NCBI RefSeq assembly: GCF_017581925.1
Contig: NZ_JAGEVG010000013.1
Location: forward strand, 97,433-161,432
Origin: Gelidibacter pelagius
Lineage (GTDB): Bacteria > Bacteroidota > Bacteroidia > Flavobacteriales > Flavobacteriaceae
DNA length: 64,000 nt
Direction of reading: 5' to 3'
The notes under the pieces are model-generated. The model saw only the letters and a program-made list of their open reading frames with translations, did not search any database and was not told the DNA's origin. Below are positions 42,743 through 51,837 of this stretch, piece after piece. Numbering within the stretch: position 1 is the first letter of the stretch; every line of letters begins with the position of its first letter. A program made the position numbers and the translations under genes.

Positions 42743-43501
42743 TTATAGTAGGACAACTGATAAGTTAGAATTAGATACAGATGCTTTAGAATAAATAACT
42801 GGCATTTGACCCTTCCATTTACTCCATAGATTATCATCGTTAATTAATTCCGACATAAAATGACCGACATTTATTCTACTTACTTTGCCGGCGTTAAAAA
42901 TTGCACTTCTAATCGGTGAAGGATATATCACGTATTCGGTTACTTCGTTTTCATTTATTAAACCATCGGGTCTAACGGCCACCCACTCAATATACGTATC
43001 ATTTTGACCAATTTTAGTTCTTAAATAATCAGCTGCTTTTTCATTATCTACGTGCGGGGGCAATAACAATCTTAAAAGACACATAACACAGTTTTGAGCA
43101 AACGAAATGGGCTCATTTAAATCCCGATTTTGATTCCCAGAAGTGTTCATCAACACATATTTAACAGGATGTTTTGAACTACTGTTTTTTATTGCAGAAC
43201 AAAGCCGTTTGGTAGCATCAGTAACCAGTTTTCTTGGTTTGCCATAGATGCCTTTCCAATTCAAATTGTGTCCAAGACAGGATGCCACAGCGCTGCAATC
43301 AGAAACATAGTTGCTCATTTCTTCCTCACTTAATTCCAGTAGGCTTGCTGTGATAATTTGTACTTTATCATTATTTTTCCATAATTCGGTTAGGTTTTGG
43401 GTAGAACGAACGATGACTTTAACTTCATTTCCTTGAATAAGAAGCTGATTAACCAATTGTCTACCTGTTGCTCCACTTGCACCTACTACTAAAACCTTCA
43501 T
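42743..43501 (-). CDS. NmrA-like NAD(P)-binding oxidoreductase
   Basis: The 252-residue protein begins MKVLVVGASGATGRQLVNQL, an atypical short-chain dehydrogenase dinucleotide loop, followed by EVKVIVRS. CSAVASCLGHN and VRPDGLI are also family marks. The catalytic YxxxK of true short-chain dehydrogenases is not obvious. Such proteins can be redox sensors or flavin/biliverdin reductases. The gene is 8 bp downstream of the serine hydrolase gene on the same strand. Confidence 0.82.
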   Translation of the reverse strand: MKVLVVGASGATGRQLVNQLLIQGNEVKVIVRSTQNLTELWKNNDKVQIITASLLELSEEEMSNYVSDCSAVASCLGHNLNWKGIYGKPRKLVTDATKRLCSAIKNSSSKHPVKYVLMNTSGNQNRDLNEPISFAQNCVMCLLRLLLPPHVDNEKAADYLRTKIGQNDTYIEWVAVRPDGLINENEVTEYVIYPSPIRSAIFNAGKVSRINVGHFMSELINDDNLWSKWKGQMPVIYSKASVSNSNLSVVLL

Positions 43502-43508
43502 ATTTTGT

Positions 43509-44537
43509 TTACCTATTTCTTTTTATGATCTTGACAATACGATTAATCATAATCTCGGACAAATTCCATTCATAACCATTAAAATCTGTTGTGTTTATAA
43601 ACTGCACCACAACCGTGTCAATATCTTCATGATATTCTGCAAGGCTTTGATATCCAACAACCAGACCTCCGTGGTCATAGACGTAAGGATAGATTTCCTG
43701 TTCACCTTCTTCAAATACTGAACCATCGTTTAGGGCTCGCAAAAATATTCCGACATCTTCTGCTGTGGCTAACATTCCGTTCTCATTAGCTTTGAAATCT
43801 TCGTCATCACCCACATAGTATCCACTCATCACCTCATTTAAATCGACTTCAGCAATCGAAAAAAAAGTATGGTTCAGCTTTAATGGTCTCAATATTTTCT
43901 CTTTGATGTACTCATGGTGATTATATCCCAATACGGTATCCATAATTCTGCGAAGCAATAAATAATTTGTGTTTGAATATTCGTATCCTTTATCAGGTTC
44001 AAAGCTTGCCGGCAAATCGAGGGCAAAATCGAGGGCATTTTTGTTATTTTCCTGTTCGTTTTCCCAAAAGGCAGGATTATCTGTGAAATTGGGAATTCCA
44101 GACCGATGTTGAACCATCATCTTCAATGTGATTTTCTCTGCATTTTCAATTCTATCTGTAAGGTTTGGAAAATAATCGACAAGCGTTTCATCCAAGGACA
44201 AGCGTTTTTCTTTGACCATTTTGGTGATAGCTACAGCCGTATACAACTTGCTGATACTCGCAATTTTAAATAGTGAATTAGGGTCGGCCGGTATTTTGTT
44301 TTCTCTATCTTTCCAACCACCTGTATAAAACGCTGGTGGTTTTCCAGCTTCGTCCACATAAACAATCATGCCATCAAATCCATATCCAATGGCCTCATCT
44401 ACTTGTTCTTGAACAGTGTCGGGAAGCGGTAGAATCCAGGCTTTTACCAAAATCCAAGGCACAAAAAACAGGGATATGGCTGTTCCAACGAACAACAAAA
44501 TGCGTACAATCCATTTGGCTTTTTTGTTTTTTATCAT
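43509..44537 (-). CDS. Membrane-anchored serine beta-lactamase-like hydrolase
   Basis: The 342-residue protein has one N-terminal membrane segment (ILLFVGTAISLFFVPWIL) and then a class C beta-lactamase/penicillin-binding fold. The nucleophile motif SxxK is IASISKLYTAVAI (Ser94, Lys97), the YxN motif is in YEYSNTNYLLLRR, and the KTG-like HGG is VYDHGGLVVGYQ. Likely a D-aminopeptidase, esterase or peptidoglycan enzyme exposed to the periplasm. It is part of a three-gene minus-strand unit with DUF6090 and NmrA-like genes, spaced by 8 bp each. Confidence 0.87.
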   Translation of the reverse strand: MIKNKKAKWIVRILLFVGTAISLFFVPWILVKAWILPLPDTVQEQVDEAIGYGFDGMIVYVDEAGKPPAFYTGGWKDRENKIPADPNSLFKIASISKLYTAVAITKMVKEKRLSLDETLVDYFPNLTDRIENAEKITLKMMVQHRSGIPNFTDNPAFWENEQENNKNALDFALDLPASFEPDKGYEYSNTNYLLLRRIMDTVLGYNHHEYIKEKILRPLKLNHTFFSIAEVDLNEVMSGYYVGDDEDFKANENGMLATAEDVGIFLRALNDGSVFEEGEQEIYPYVYDHGGLVVGYQSLAEYHEDIDTVVVQFINTTDFNGYEWNLSEIMINRIVKIIKRNR

Positions 44538-44545
44538 TTTCCCTT

Positions 44546-45310
44546 TTAACCTGTAGTTATTGAATCTATTTCTTTAATAATAAGATGTCCTAGTTCTGTT
44601 AGTTCGTGATATTGGTCAATCATGGTATCAAATTGCCAGGCGGCCAAGCTAATCACATTTCTATAAGCTGGTGTGGCGGTATATTCAATGAATGCTTGGT
44701 CGTATTCAGACTGAGGCGTAGCTTTAGTGGCTAAGGAATCTAATGGCATAAATGCGGAAGCCAAAATAAGCGACCTATCAAATTGAGTATCGAGATAATT
44801 TTCTTGGTGAACTGTAAATTGATTATAACTCCTCTCATTTTCTGCAATATCATCTACTAAACGGTGATATTTGGCCAAAAGCGAATCAAGTTGGGTATTG
44901 TTTATTTTGCCATAATATTTCGAATTCTTTAATGATTCATAACCGCCTGAATTGGGTTTAAAGTAAAAATCGGCAAAAGCAGTGCCACTGATCTTGAACA
45001 AAAAAAGATGGTCATTTTCGGTCTTGTTTAAGATGCTATTTCGTGCTTTTTTACATAAGTCAGCAATTTGCTTTCTTCCTTTTACCAATTCATCTAACTG
45101 CTCTAAATCTTCTTTTGTATGTGACTTTATTTTTATCAAATTTTCATTCAAAGAAATTTTATCTTTTTTCGACTGATTCCAATTATTTATCTGCAATGCA
45201 ATCAAAATCCCTATGACAACCAGTATGATTTCTCCCAACGCATACTTCAGGTATTGAATTTTTTTATGGTCTAAAATTAGCTTATGCCTTACTCTTCGAA
45301 AGAACTTCAT
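44546..45310 (-). CDS. DUF6090-family membrane protein
   Basis: The 254-residue protein begins KFFRRVRHKLILDHKK and has a single membrane helix EIILVVIGILIALQINNWNQ. The remaining 200 residues are a helical soluble part. The KYALGEIILVVIGILIALQ pattern is diagnostic of a large flavobacterial family of unknown function that I recall as DUF6090. It is the first gene of the three-gene minus-strand unit and is 293 bp from the VTT protein gene. Confidence 0.85.
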   Translation of the reverse strand: MKFFRRVRHKLILDHKKIQYLKYALGEIILVVIGILIALQINNWNQSKKDKISLNENLIKIKSHTKEDLEQLDELVKGRKQIADLCKKARNSILNKTENDHLFLFKISGTAFADFYFKPNSGGYESLKNSKYYGKINNTQLDSLLAKYHRLVDDIAENERSYNQFTVHQENYLDTQFDRSLILASAFMPLDSLATKATPQSEYDQAFIEYTATPAYRNVISLAAWQFDTMIDQYHELTELGHLIIKEIDSITTG

Positions 45311-45603
45311 AATGTGGTTCTAATTTGCTTACAATGCGCTTGTAAGGTTTGTTGCGTGTTTAAGTAACTAAATTAATAAACAAAAAAAACCAAGAAAATT
45401 TTGAAGCAACTTTTTAAAAAAGCAACAACCAAAACAATTAATAAGACATGTTGTTAAGTGCTGAGATTTTTACATTGTAATTAGTGTAGCTATTTCTGGA
45501 CACCACCTTAAACCACCTGTTGAAAATGTCTTGTCTAGTGGCAGGATAAAGGCAGGATAAAGGCATATAAAAGCCATGTGGTTTAACTATTAAATGATGA
45601 TAT

Positions 45604-46461
45604 TTAAAAAAGGTCGATGCATTGGTCTAAATTAGACTTATTTCCATCCAGTTGGTGCCCGTAGTGGATTTCCTTTTGCGGAGAAAGAGGATTAACGTCG
45701 TTGATCCCCAAAAGGAAATCCTGTGCAAGCATAGAAACCCACGCATCGCCAGAAAAAGGCGATGCTGTGTTTTTTCTTTGTTTGTCCCACCATATATAAA
45801 GAATAAAAATTACCAAACATACTGATGAGCCCCAGAGAAGACCTGTTCTAAGGCTATCGGTACTTTTGCCCATTACAGCAATAAAGATTGTGAGAGGTGT
45901 GATGCCAATTAAACTTGCTGCAATAAACTTCCAATAGCCCATCCTTAACAATCCACCTACAAAACTGATGGCATCATTGGATAAAAAAGGATTGATGCGG
46001 GTAACGATAATGGCCCAAATACCATAATCCTTTAGGAAATTCTCAATTTTTTTAGCCGACTTTTCACCAATAAGACTGGTCACGAATCGGTCACCAAAAT
46101 ATTTTCCTATAATATAGCCAACTGATGACGCGGCATACACGGAAATTAGAATAATTAAACTACCCCAGATTGGGCCATACGCCAGGATGGAAACAACCAT
46201 CAGCAAAATACTAGGAATGACTAAGAGAAACATTTGGACGATCATGGCCAGGATCAATAATATTGGACCAAACCATCCAAAATCATTTACCCATGTTTGG
46301 ATGCGTTGTTCATCATTACTAGTCAGAACCGACCAGGCTTCATGAAAAAATGCTTGGACTTGAGGAACAAAAAAATAGGCTAAAATGATGCCTCCAAATC
46401 CTGCAATGGAAAGATATAAAGGTATGTTACTTTGTTTTGTGTTCTTGGATGTTTTTTCCAT
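45604..46461 (-). CDS. TVP38/TMEM64 (VTT/DedA-like) membrane protein
   Basis: The 285-residue protein has a hydrophobic VTT domain: SIAGFGGIILAYFFVPQVQ, FGPILLILAMIVQMFLL VIP-like segments, ILAYGPIWGSLIILISVYAA, and the family motif GYIIGKYFGDRF. WAIIVTRINPFLSNDAISFV (the xRxNPFxPxxxxxxxxG-like conserved loop) is clear. The last 55 residues (from NTASPFSGDAWV) are hydrophilic, longer than usual. Proteins of this family move or scramble membrane lipids or act in envelope homeostasis. Confidence 0.85.
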   Translation of the reverse strand: MEKTSKNTKQSNIPLYLSIAGFGGIILAYFFVPQVQAFFHEAWSVLTSNDEQRIQTWVNDFGWFGPILLILAMIVQMFLLVIPSILLMVVSILAYGPIWGSLIILISVYAASSVGYIIGKYFGDRFVTSLIGEKSAKKIENFLKDYGIWAIIVTRINPFLSNDAISFVGGLLRMGYWKFIAASLIGITPLTIFIAVMGKSTDSLRTGLLWGSSVCLVIFILYIWWDKQRKNTASPFSGDAWVSMLAQDFLLGINDVNPLSPQKEIHYGHQLDGNKSNLDQCIDLF

Positions 46462-46727
46462 TCGCTGCTTGTTTATCTGATTTTAGTGATCATTGGACAA
46501 AAATATAATATCCCAAGGCTGAAAAAGTCATTTTTCTAAAGAATCCAATTGGTAAAGGAGGCAGTTATGACACAAGTTTCATGAAATACAATTTGATATC
46601 TTTCTCTTTTTCTCCTATTATTTGGGTTTTTCGAATTTCATTTCTTTTGGGATATTTTTATTCGGTATTGAGATTATCGGTGTGGTCGATAACAATTATT
46701 TTAGAACTCTAATAATAGGATAAAATC

Positions 46728-47576
46728 ATGAAAAAACCCAAAGAATTTCCTGAGCAGAGCCAAGATCAACCTGGCTTGGAAAGTCAAATGCGTCCTGAAC
46801 CGCAAATTATTAGATCTAACTATAAAGGGTCAGGGAAATTGAAGGATAAGGTAGCCATTATCACGGGAGGCGACAGTGGCATTGGTCGGAGCGTTGCTGT
46901 TCATTTTGCCCGGGAAGGCGCGGATGTGGCTATTATATATCTTAAGGAGACCAAAGATGCCAAGGAAACAAAGAAGATGGTGGAGAAGGAAGGACGCAAA
47001 TGTTTATTGATTAAAACCGATTTAAGATTGAGTTCCAATTGTACCAAAAGCGTCAATAAATGTCTGAAGAAATTTGGCAAACTGAATGTTTTGGTCAATA
47101 ATGCTGCCATGCAATTTCCTCAGGATACTATAGAAAACATCACAAAAAAACAGTTGGAAAAGACTTTTCAGACCAATATTTATGCGTATTTCTATATGGT
47201 CAAAGCGGTTTTGCCACAGTTATCGGAAGGGGATGCCATCATCAATACTGGTTCGGTCACCTCGTATCGAGGTAGTGATCATTTATTGGATTATTCGAGT
47301 ACCAAAGGGGCCATTGTAAGCTTTACCCGATCATTATCAGCACAGTTGGCCAAAAAGAAGATTCGCGTCAACGGGGTTGCACCTGGTCCGATTTGGACGC
47401 CTTTAATTCCGGCCACTTTTGACGATATTTCAGATTTTGGCCAGGACACGCCCATGGGACGGGCCGGACAGCCCAGTGAGGTAGCGCCAGCTTACGTTTT
47501 CTTGGCTTGTGAGGATAGTAGTTATATTACCGGGCAGTTTATTCATGTCAATGGCGGTGAGATTATTGGTGGATAG
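46728..47576 (+). CDS. SDR-family stress dehydrogenase (YghA/GS39-like)
   Basis: The 282-residue NAD(P)-dependent oxidoreductase has the N-terminal tail of the glucose/ribitol dehydrogenase stress group (FPEQSQDQPGLESQM), the loop IITGGDSGIGRSVAVHF, LVNNAAMQFPQ, catalytic Ser in INTGSVTSY and Tyr-Lys in LDYSSTKGAIVSF, and RVNGVAPGPIWTPLIP. This group is induced by general stress in Bacillus and E. coli. It opens a plus-strand run with SemiSWEET and Ku-LigD. Confidence 0.9.
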   Translation: MKKPKEFPEQSQDQPGLESQMRPEPQIIRSNYKGSGKLKDKVAIITGGDSGIGRSVAVHFAREGADVAIIYLKETKDAKETKKMVEKEGRKCLLIKTDLRLSSNCTKSVNKCLKKFGKLNVLVNNAAMQFPQDTIENITKKQLEKTFQTNIYAYFYMVKAVLPQLSEGDAIINTGSVTSYRGSDHLLDYSSTKGAIVSFTRSLSAQLAKKKIRVNGVAPGPIWTPLIPATFDDISDFGQDTPMGRAGQPSEVAPAYVFLACEDSSYITGQFIHVNGGEIIGG

Positions 47577-47696
47577 AAACACGGCACATAACGTCGGTTG
47601 CTTGCCAGGGAATAAATATATAGTGCCAATTGGTCAATTTTAAAAATATCCAAAATCACAGAATTATGATAAAGACTGAACCTAGATTTTAATGCT

Positions 47697-47960
47697 ATGA
47701 ATTTTGAAGAAATTATCGGCATACTCGCGGGAGTCTTTACCACATTGGGTGTTCTGCCACAGATTATAAAAGCCATCAAAACTAAAAAAGTAAACGATGT
47801 GAGCCCGCTGATGTTTGTGGTATTATGTCTCGGGGTTGGATTTTGGACGCTATATGGTATCTTGAAGATGGATTGGCCCATTATCCTGACCAATGGTATC
47901 TCATTTATTCTAAATGCCATTATGTTGTATATCATCTTCACTCAAGATAAGGACGGATAG
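47697..47960 (+). CDS. SemiSWEET sugar transporter
   Basis: The 87-residue protein is one triple-helix bundle: EIIGILAGVFTTLGVLPQII with the PQ motif, SPLMFVVLCLGVGFWTLYGI, and ILTNGISFILNAIMLYIIF with the conserved Asn. This is the bacterial half-unit of SWEET transporters, which works as a dimer for passive sugar movement. Length and motif match the family. It lies 120 bp after the SDR gene. Confidence 0.9.
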   Translation: MNFEEIIGILAGVFTTLGVLPQIIKAIKTKKVNDVSPLMFVVLCLGVGFWTLYGILKMDWPIILTNGISFILNAIMLYIIFTQDKDG

Positions 47961-48117
47961 TTGATTCCTTAAAGGTTATCAAAGTCTTACAAAAGTGATA
48001 GCATTCACTTCTGATTTAAAAAAATAGTGCACTTGGCAATAGCGTTACATATTTCTCTATTTGAACGCGTCGGTTTCTAATTCATTGATTAATTTTTCGA
48101 TCTAAATAAGATCTAAT

Positions 48118-48891
48118 ATGAAATCAGTTTGGAATGGCACCATTAGCTTCGGACTCGTATCGATTCCCATCAAAATGTATTCGGCTTCAGAAAGCCGCAC
48201 TTTAGATTTGGACATGTTGGATAAGCATGACCATGCGAGGATCAGATATAAACGGGTCAATGAAGATACAGGCGAAGAAGTAGAGTGGAAGAATATTGTC
48301 AAGGGTTTTAAAAAAGATGATACATATATCATACTTGAAAAAGAGGATTTTGAAAATGCGAACGTCAAGAAAAGTAAAACGATTGATATTGAGGAATTTG
48401 TGGATGAATCTGAAGTTGCAGACATGCTCTTTAAAAATCCCTACTACCTCGAACCTCAAAAAGAAGGTGGAAAAGCCTACAACCTCTTACGGGATGCCTT
48501 GAAGAAAACCGGTAAATTGGGAGTTGCCACTTTTGTGATGCGTCAAAAGGAAAACCTATCGCTTATTGGTGTCTATAAGGATGTAATCGTGTTGCATGTC
48601 ATCCGGTTTGCGGAAGAAATTAGGGATCCTAAGGAGGTTAAGATACCAAAAACCAAAACCTCAGAAAAGGAAATCAAGATGGCCGAGACTCTGATTGAAA
48701 ACTATACCGAAACATTTGATTTTACCAAGTACAAGGACATCTATAACAAACAATTGCTGAAAATTATTGAATCCAAGGCTTCTGGTAAAAAAGTGAAAGT
48801 TGAAAAAACCAAAACTGAACCGACCGCCGCCAAAGATTTGATGGCCAAATTGAAAGCCAGTTTAGAGCAACGAAAAAAGAAAGCTTCCTGA
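48118..48891 (+). CDS. ku: Non-homologous end-joining protein Ku
   Basis: The 257-residue protein has the bacterial Ku core: SVWNGTISFGLVSIPIKMY at the N-terminus, RIRYKRVNEDTGEEVEW, YLEPQKEGGKAYNLLRDAL and VATFVMRQKENLSLIGVY. The Lys-rich tail (KASGKKVKVEKTKTE, LEQRKKKAS) is common. It forms a homodimeric ring on DNA ends and recruits LigD. The LigD gene begins 1 bp after its stop, so they are one operon. Confidence 0.96.
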   Translation: MKSVWNGTISFGLVSIPIKMYSASESRTLDLDMLDKHDHARIRYKRVNEDTGEEVEWKNIVKGFKKDDTYIILEKEDFENANVKKSKTIDIEEFVDESEVADMLFKNPYYLEPQKEGGKAYNLLRDALKKTGKLGVATFVMRQKENLSLIGVYKDVIVLHVIRFAEEIRDPKEVKIPKTKTSEKEIKMAETLIENYTETFDFTKYKDIYNKQLLKIIESKASGKKVKVEKTKTEPTAAKDLMAKLKASLEQRKKKAS

Positions 48892-48892
48892 G

Positions 48893-51322
48893 ATGAGTCT
48901 TGAAGAGTATAGAAAAAAACGCCGATTTCAGGATACTCCAGAGCCCAAGGACCTTATGGACACGGATAATCAATTCCGTTTTGTCATCCAGCGGCATCGG
49001 GCCAGCCATTTGCATTATGATTTGCGATTGGAAATGCAGGGCGTTTTAAAAAGTTGGGCAGTTCCCAAAGGACCGTCCATGAATCCCAAGGACAAACGCC
49101 TGGCGGTCCATACAGAAGATCATCCCGTGGCCTATCTTAATTTTGAAGGTGTCATTCCTAAAGGAAATTACGGTGCTGGCAAGATGAGCATTTGGGACGA
49201 AGGCCATTATGAAAATCTTTATCCCAAAAATAAATTAGCTTCGGATTATGGGTCCGGCAAATTGAAAATAGTTTTCCACGGTAAGAAAATCCAAGGCATT
49301 TTCACTTTGGTGCGCTCTTCATCCATGAATAAAAAAGACCAATGGCTCTTAATAAAACATAATGATGAATTTGCCACAGATCTTGATTATAACGCCGAAG
49401 ATTTTGTTTTGGAATCCTTTTCTACTTCTCCAGATGCCAAGCTACAGTCACTTAGTTTGAAATCATTTGTCAAGCCCATGTTGGCGTCACCCGGGACCAA
49501 GATTTTCAATGACAAGAACTGGATTTATGAATTGAAGTATGATGGGTATCGCGCTTTGGCAAATATCGATTCAGGTCAAGTCGAATTGTACTCACGGAAT
49601 GGTATTTCGTTGAATGAAAAATTTGGGTTGATCCATGATGAATTAAAAACCATTGAACATTCAGCCATTTTGGATGGGGAGATTGTGGTTTTGGATGCAC
49701 AAGGTTTGCCACAATTTAATGCCTTGCAGAATTATAAATCTGATGTGACCAAAGGCAACTTGGTGTACTATGTATTTGATCTCTTGCACCTCAATGGGCA
49801 CGACACCATAGGATTGCCGTTGTTGGATCGGAAGGAATTATTAAAAAATTTGCTTCCTGATGCACATCATATGCAATACTGCGACCACGTAGAGGGGATG
49901 GGAATTACGGTTTATGAACAAGCGCTGGCCATGGGGATGGAAGGAGTTATAGCCAAAAAAAGTAAGTCCACCTACGACCCCAATCTAAGATCTTCCAATT
50001 GGCTCAAATTCAAAAAAAATGAAGATACTGAAACGCTTATCTGTGGCTACACCTTGTCCAAAACGAAGTCACGCAAGTTTGCTTCCCTGATTTTGGGAAT
50101 GGTTGAAGATGGTCAATTGATCTATGTTGGCACCTGTGGCACGGGATTTTCGGATAAGCAAATTGATGCGCTTTACCACAAATTTCAAGTTTTAAAAACC
50201 GATACTCCCGTTTTTGATATTAACGAGCATCTCAAAGGACGTGAACCCGTTTGGATGGTTCCCAAGTTGGTGTGCGATGTACGCTTTTCGGAATGGACGC
50301 CTTCCAATATCATGCGCCATCCTGTCTTTTTACGTCTTCGAGAAGATAAATCAATTGTTTTTGATGGTCTTGAACATCTTAAATCGAACCCTGAAAAACA
50401 AAAGACAGGATCCAATTCTGAATTTACCCTGGAAGTAGATGGGATTAAAGTTCAGATCACCAATCCAGACAAAATATATTGGCCTGAGGCCATGTTGACA
50501 AAATATGATCTGTTGGATTATTATATCAAAATGTCCGATCATATCCTCCCGTATTTAAAAGACCGGCCTGAGAGTTTGCATCGCCATCCCAGTGGGATTT
50601 TAGGCGAATCGTTCTATCAAAAAGACCATGAGAACCTGCCTTCTTGGATTGAAACTGCAACGATTGCCTCAAAATCCTCCGAAAAGGAAATAAATTATCT
50701 TTTGTGTCAGAATCAAGCCAGCTTACTTTATATGAATAACTTGGGATGTATTGAACTGCATCCCTGGCATTCCACAATATATCAATTGGACCGTCCCGAT
50801 TATGCCATTATCGATTTGGATCCTTCAGAAAAAAATACTTTCGAGCAAGTCATTGAAACTGCCTTGGCTGCCAAATCTGTATTGGATCGAGCCAACATCA
50901 AAGGCTATTGCAAAACTTCGGGAGCGTCGGGCATGCACATTTATATCCCGATGGGTGGTTTATATTCGTATGAAGAAGCCAGGGATTTCACAAAGTTGGT
51001 ATGTATCTATATCAACGAGCAACTGCCTGACTTGACCACCTTGGAGCGCTCACTTAAAAAGCGCGGTCCGAAAATTTATTTGGATTATCTGCAAAACCGG
51101 AAGGGGCAGACCATTGCATCAGTTTATAGTGTGAGACCTCAAAAAAATGCTACGGTGTCGATGCCCTTGGATTGGTCAGAGGTAAAATCTGGATTGAACC
51201 TAGCCGATTTCACCATAAAAACCGTTCCGACGAGAATTGGCAATAAGAAGGATCCATTTAAAGGGGTTTTAGGTGAAGGTATCCAGATGGAAAAAGCAAT
51301 GGACCGTCTTATGGATTCATAA
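48893..51322 (+). CDS. ligD: Multidomain DNA ligase D
   Basis: The 809-residue protein has three domains in the order phosphoesterase, ligase, polymerase, as in Pseudomonas. The phosphoesterase (about 25-170) has RASHLHYDLRLEMQGVLKSW and AVHTEDHPVAYLNFEG. The ligase (200-500) has the nucleotidyl Lys215 in YELKYDGYRALANI, DGEIVVLD and WLKFKKNEDTETLICGYT. The polymerase/primase (520-805) has YAIIDLDPSEKNTF (DxD) and TSGASGMHIYIPM. It fills, trims and seals broken ends held by Ku, supporting repair in non-replicating or dried cells. Confidence 0.97.
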   Translation: MSLEEYRKKRRFQDTPEPKDLMDTDNQFRFVIQRHRASHLHYDLRLEMQGVLKSWAVPKGPSMNPKDKRLAVHTEDHPVAYLNFEGVIPKGNYGAGKMSIWDEGHYENLYPKNKLASDYGSGKLKIVFHGKKIQGIFTLVRSSSMNKKDQWLLIKHNDEFATDLDYNAEDFVLESFSTSPDAKLQSLSLKSFVKPMLASPGTKIFNDKNWIYELKYDGYRALANIDSGQVELYSRNGISLNEKFGLIHDELKTIEHSAILDGEIVVLDAQGLPQFNALQNYKSDVTKGNLVYYVFDLLHLNGHDTIGLPLLDRKELLKNLLPDAHHMQYCDHVEGMGITVYEQALAMGMEGVIAKKSKSTYDPNLRSSNWLKFKKNEDTETLICGYTLSKTKSRKFASLILGMVEDGQLIYVGTCGTGFSDKQIDALYHKFQVLKTDTPVFDINEHLKGREPVWMVPKLVCDVRFSEWTPSNIMRHPVFLRLREDKSIVFDGLEHLKSNPEKQKTGSNSEFTLEVDGIKVQITNPDKIYWPEAMLTKYDLLDYYIKMSDHILPYLKDRPESLHRHPSGILGESFYQKDHENLPSWIETATIASKSSEKEINYLLCQNQASLLYMNNLGCIELHPWHSTIYQLDRPDYAIIDLDPSEKNTFEQVIETALAAKSVLDRANIKGYCKTSGASGMHIYIPMGGLYSYEEARDFTKLVCIYINEQLPDLTTLERSLKKRGPKIYLDYLQNRKGQTIASVYSVRPQKNATVSMPLDWSEVKSGLNLADFTIKTVPTRIGNKKDPFKGVLGEGIQMEKAMDRLMDS

Positions 51323-51422
51323 ACTGTTTTTTTTGGGTCATTTATTAGTTTTTTAGAACTCTTTTTATCAACGGGTTCCATTTATCTTTAAGGTATAATT
51401 AATTTAAAAAAACAAAATAAAA

Positions 51423-51536
51423 ATGGCTACTCAAGACAAAAATCAGAAAAAAGAAGCACCTAAGAAGGATGATAAAAAAAACGCACCTAAAAAAGCTCCT
51501 TCCTCAGGTAAATCTCCAGCACCAAAGAAAAAATAG
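51423..51536 (+). CDS. 37-residue Lys/Pro/Ala-rich peptide
   Basis: A small gene starts MATQDKNQKKEAPKKDDKKN and ends APAPKKK-like (SPAPKKK), then TAG. Fifteen or so of 37 residues are Lys, with Ala-Pro-Lys units like the tails of histone H1. It lies 100 bp after ligD on the same strand and directly before a strong terminator at 51556-51589, so it is likely real and expressed with or after Ku-LigD. Function unknown; DNA binding is inferred only from composition. Confidence 0.7.
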   Translation: MATQDKNQKKEAPKKDDKKNAPKKAPSSGKSPAPKKK

Positions 51537-51555
51537 ACGTATTTTTTCTTAAGTT

Positions 51556-51589
51556 AAACTCCTGCCAATTTCATGTTGCGCAGGAGTTT
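51556..51589 (+). terminator. Hairpin terminator after the Lys-rich peptide gene
   Basis: Perfect 10-bp stem AAACTCCTGC (51556-51565) and GCAGGAGTTT (51580-51589), loop of 14 nt, then T-rich DNA. It lies 20 bp after the stop codon. It ends the ku-ligD-peptide run. Confidence 0.8.
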
Positions 51590-51785
51590 CTCATTTGACG
51601 CGGTTGCAATTGGAATTAAATAATGCTTCTCAGATTCGGGGCATAAACATATAGAGGTATTGCCTCGAATTTTGTTAGCACTATTTGGTCTGTTTTAAAT
51701 TTGACTATACCAGGAACTGATGATCTATTGAAATTGGAATAAGGATATATTTAATGGGAATAACGCTAAGCCTATGCTCTAAAAA

Positions 51786-51801
51786 AATGCAAATTTGCAT
51801 T
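51786..51801. promoter_or_regulatory. Perfect 16-bp palindrome upstream of the AraC gene
   Basis: AATGCAAATTTGCATT is its own reverse complement and lies 36 bp before the ATG at 51838. It could be an operator for the AraC-type regulator or another factor. The palindrome is AT-rich, so chance is possible. Confidence 0.4.
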
Positions 51802-51837
51802 CCTGACTAGGATTAATAAACATTAAATGTTTTCATT

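Noticed and set aside
48118..51322. LigD as two separate genes with a frameshift
   Set aside because: The frame is continuous for 809 codons with all three domains.
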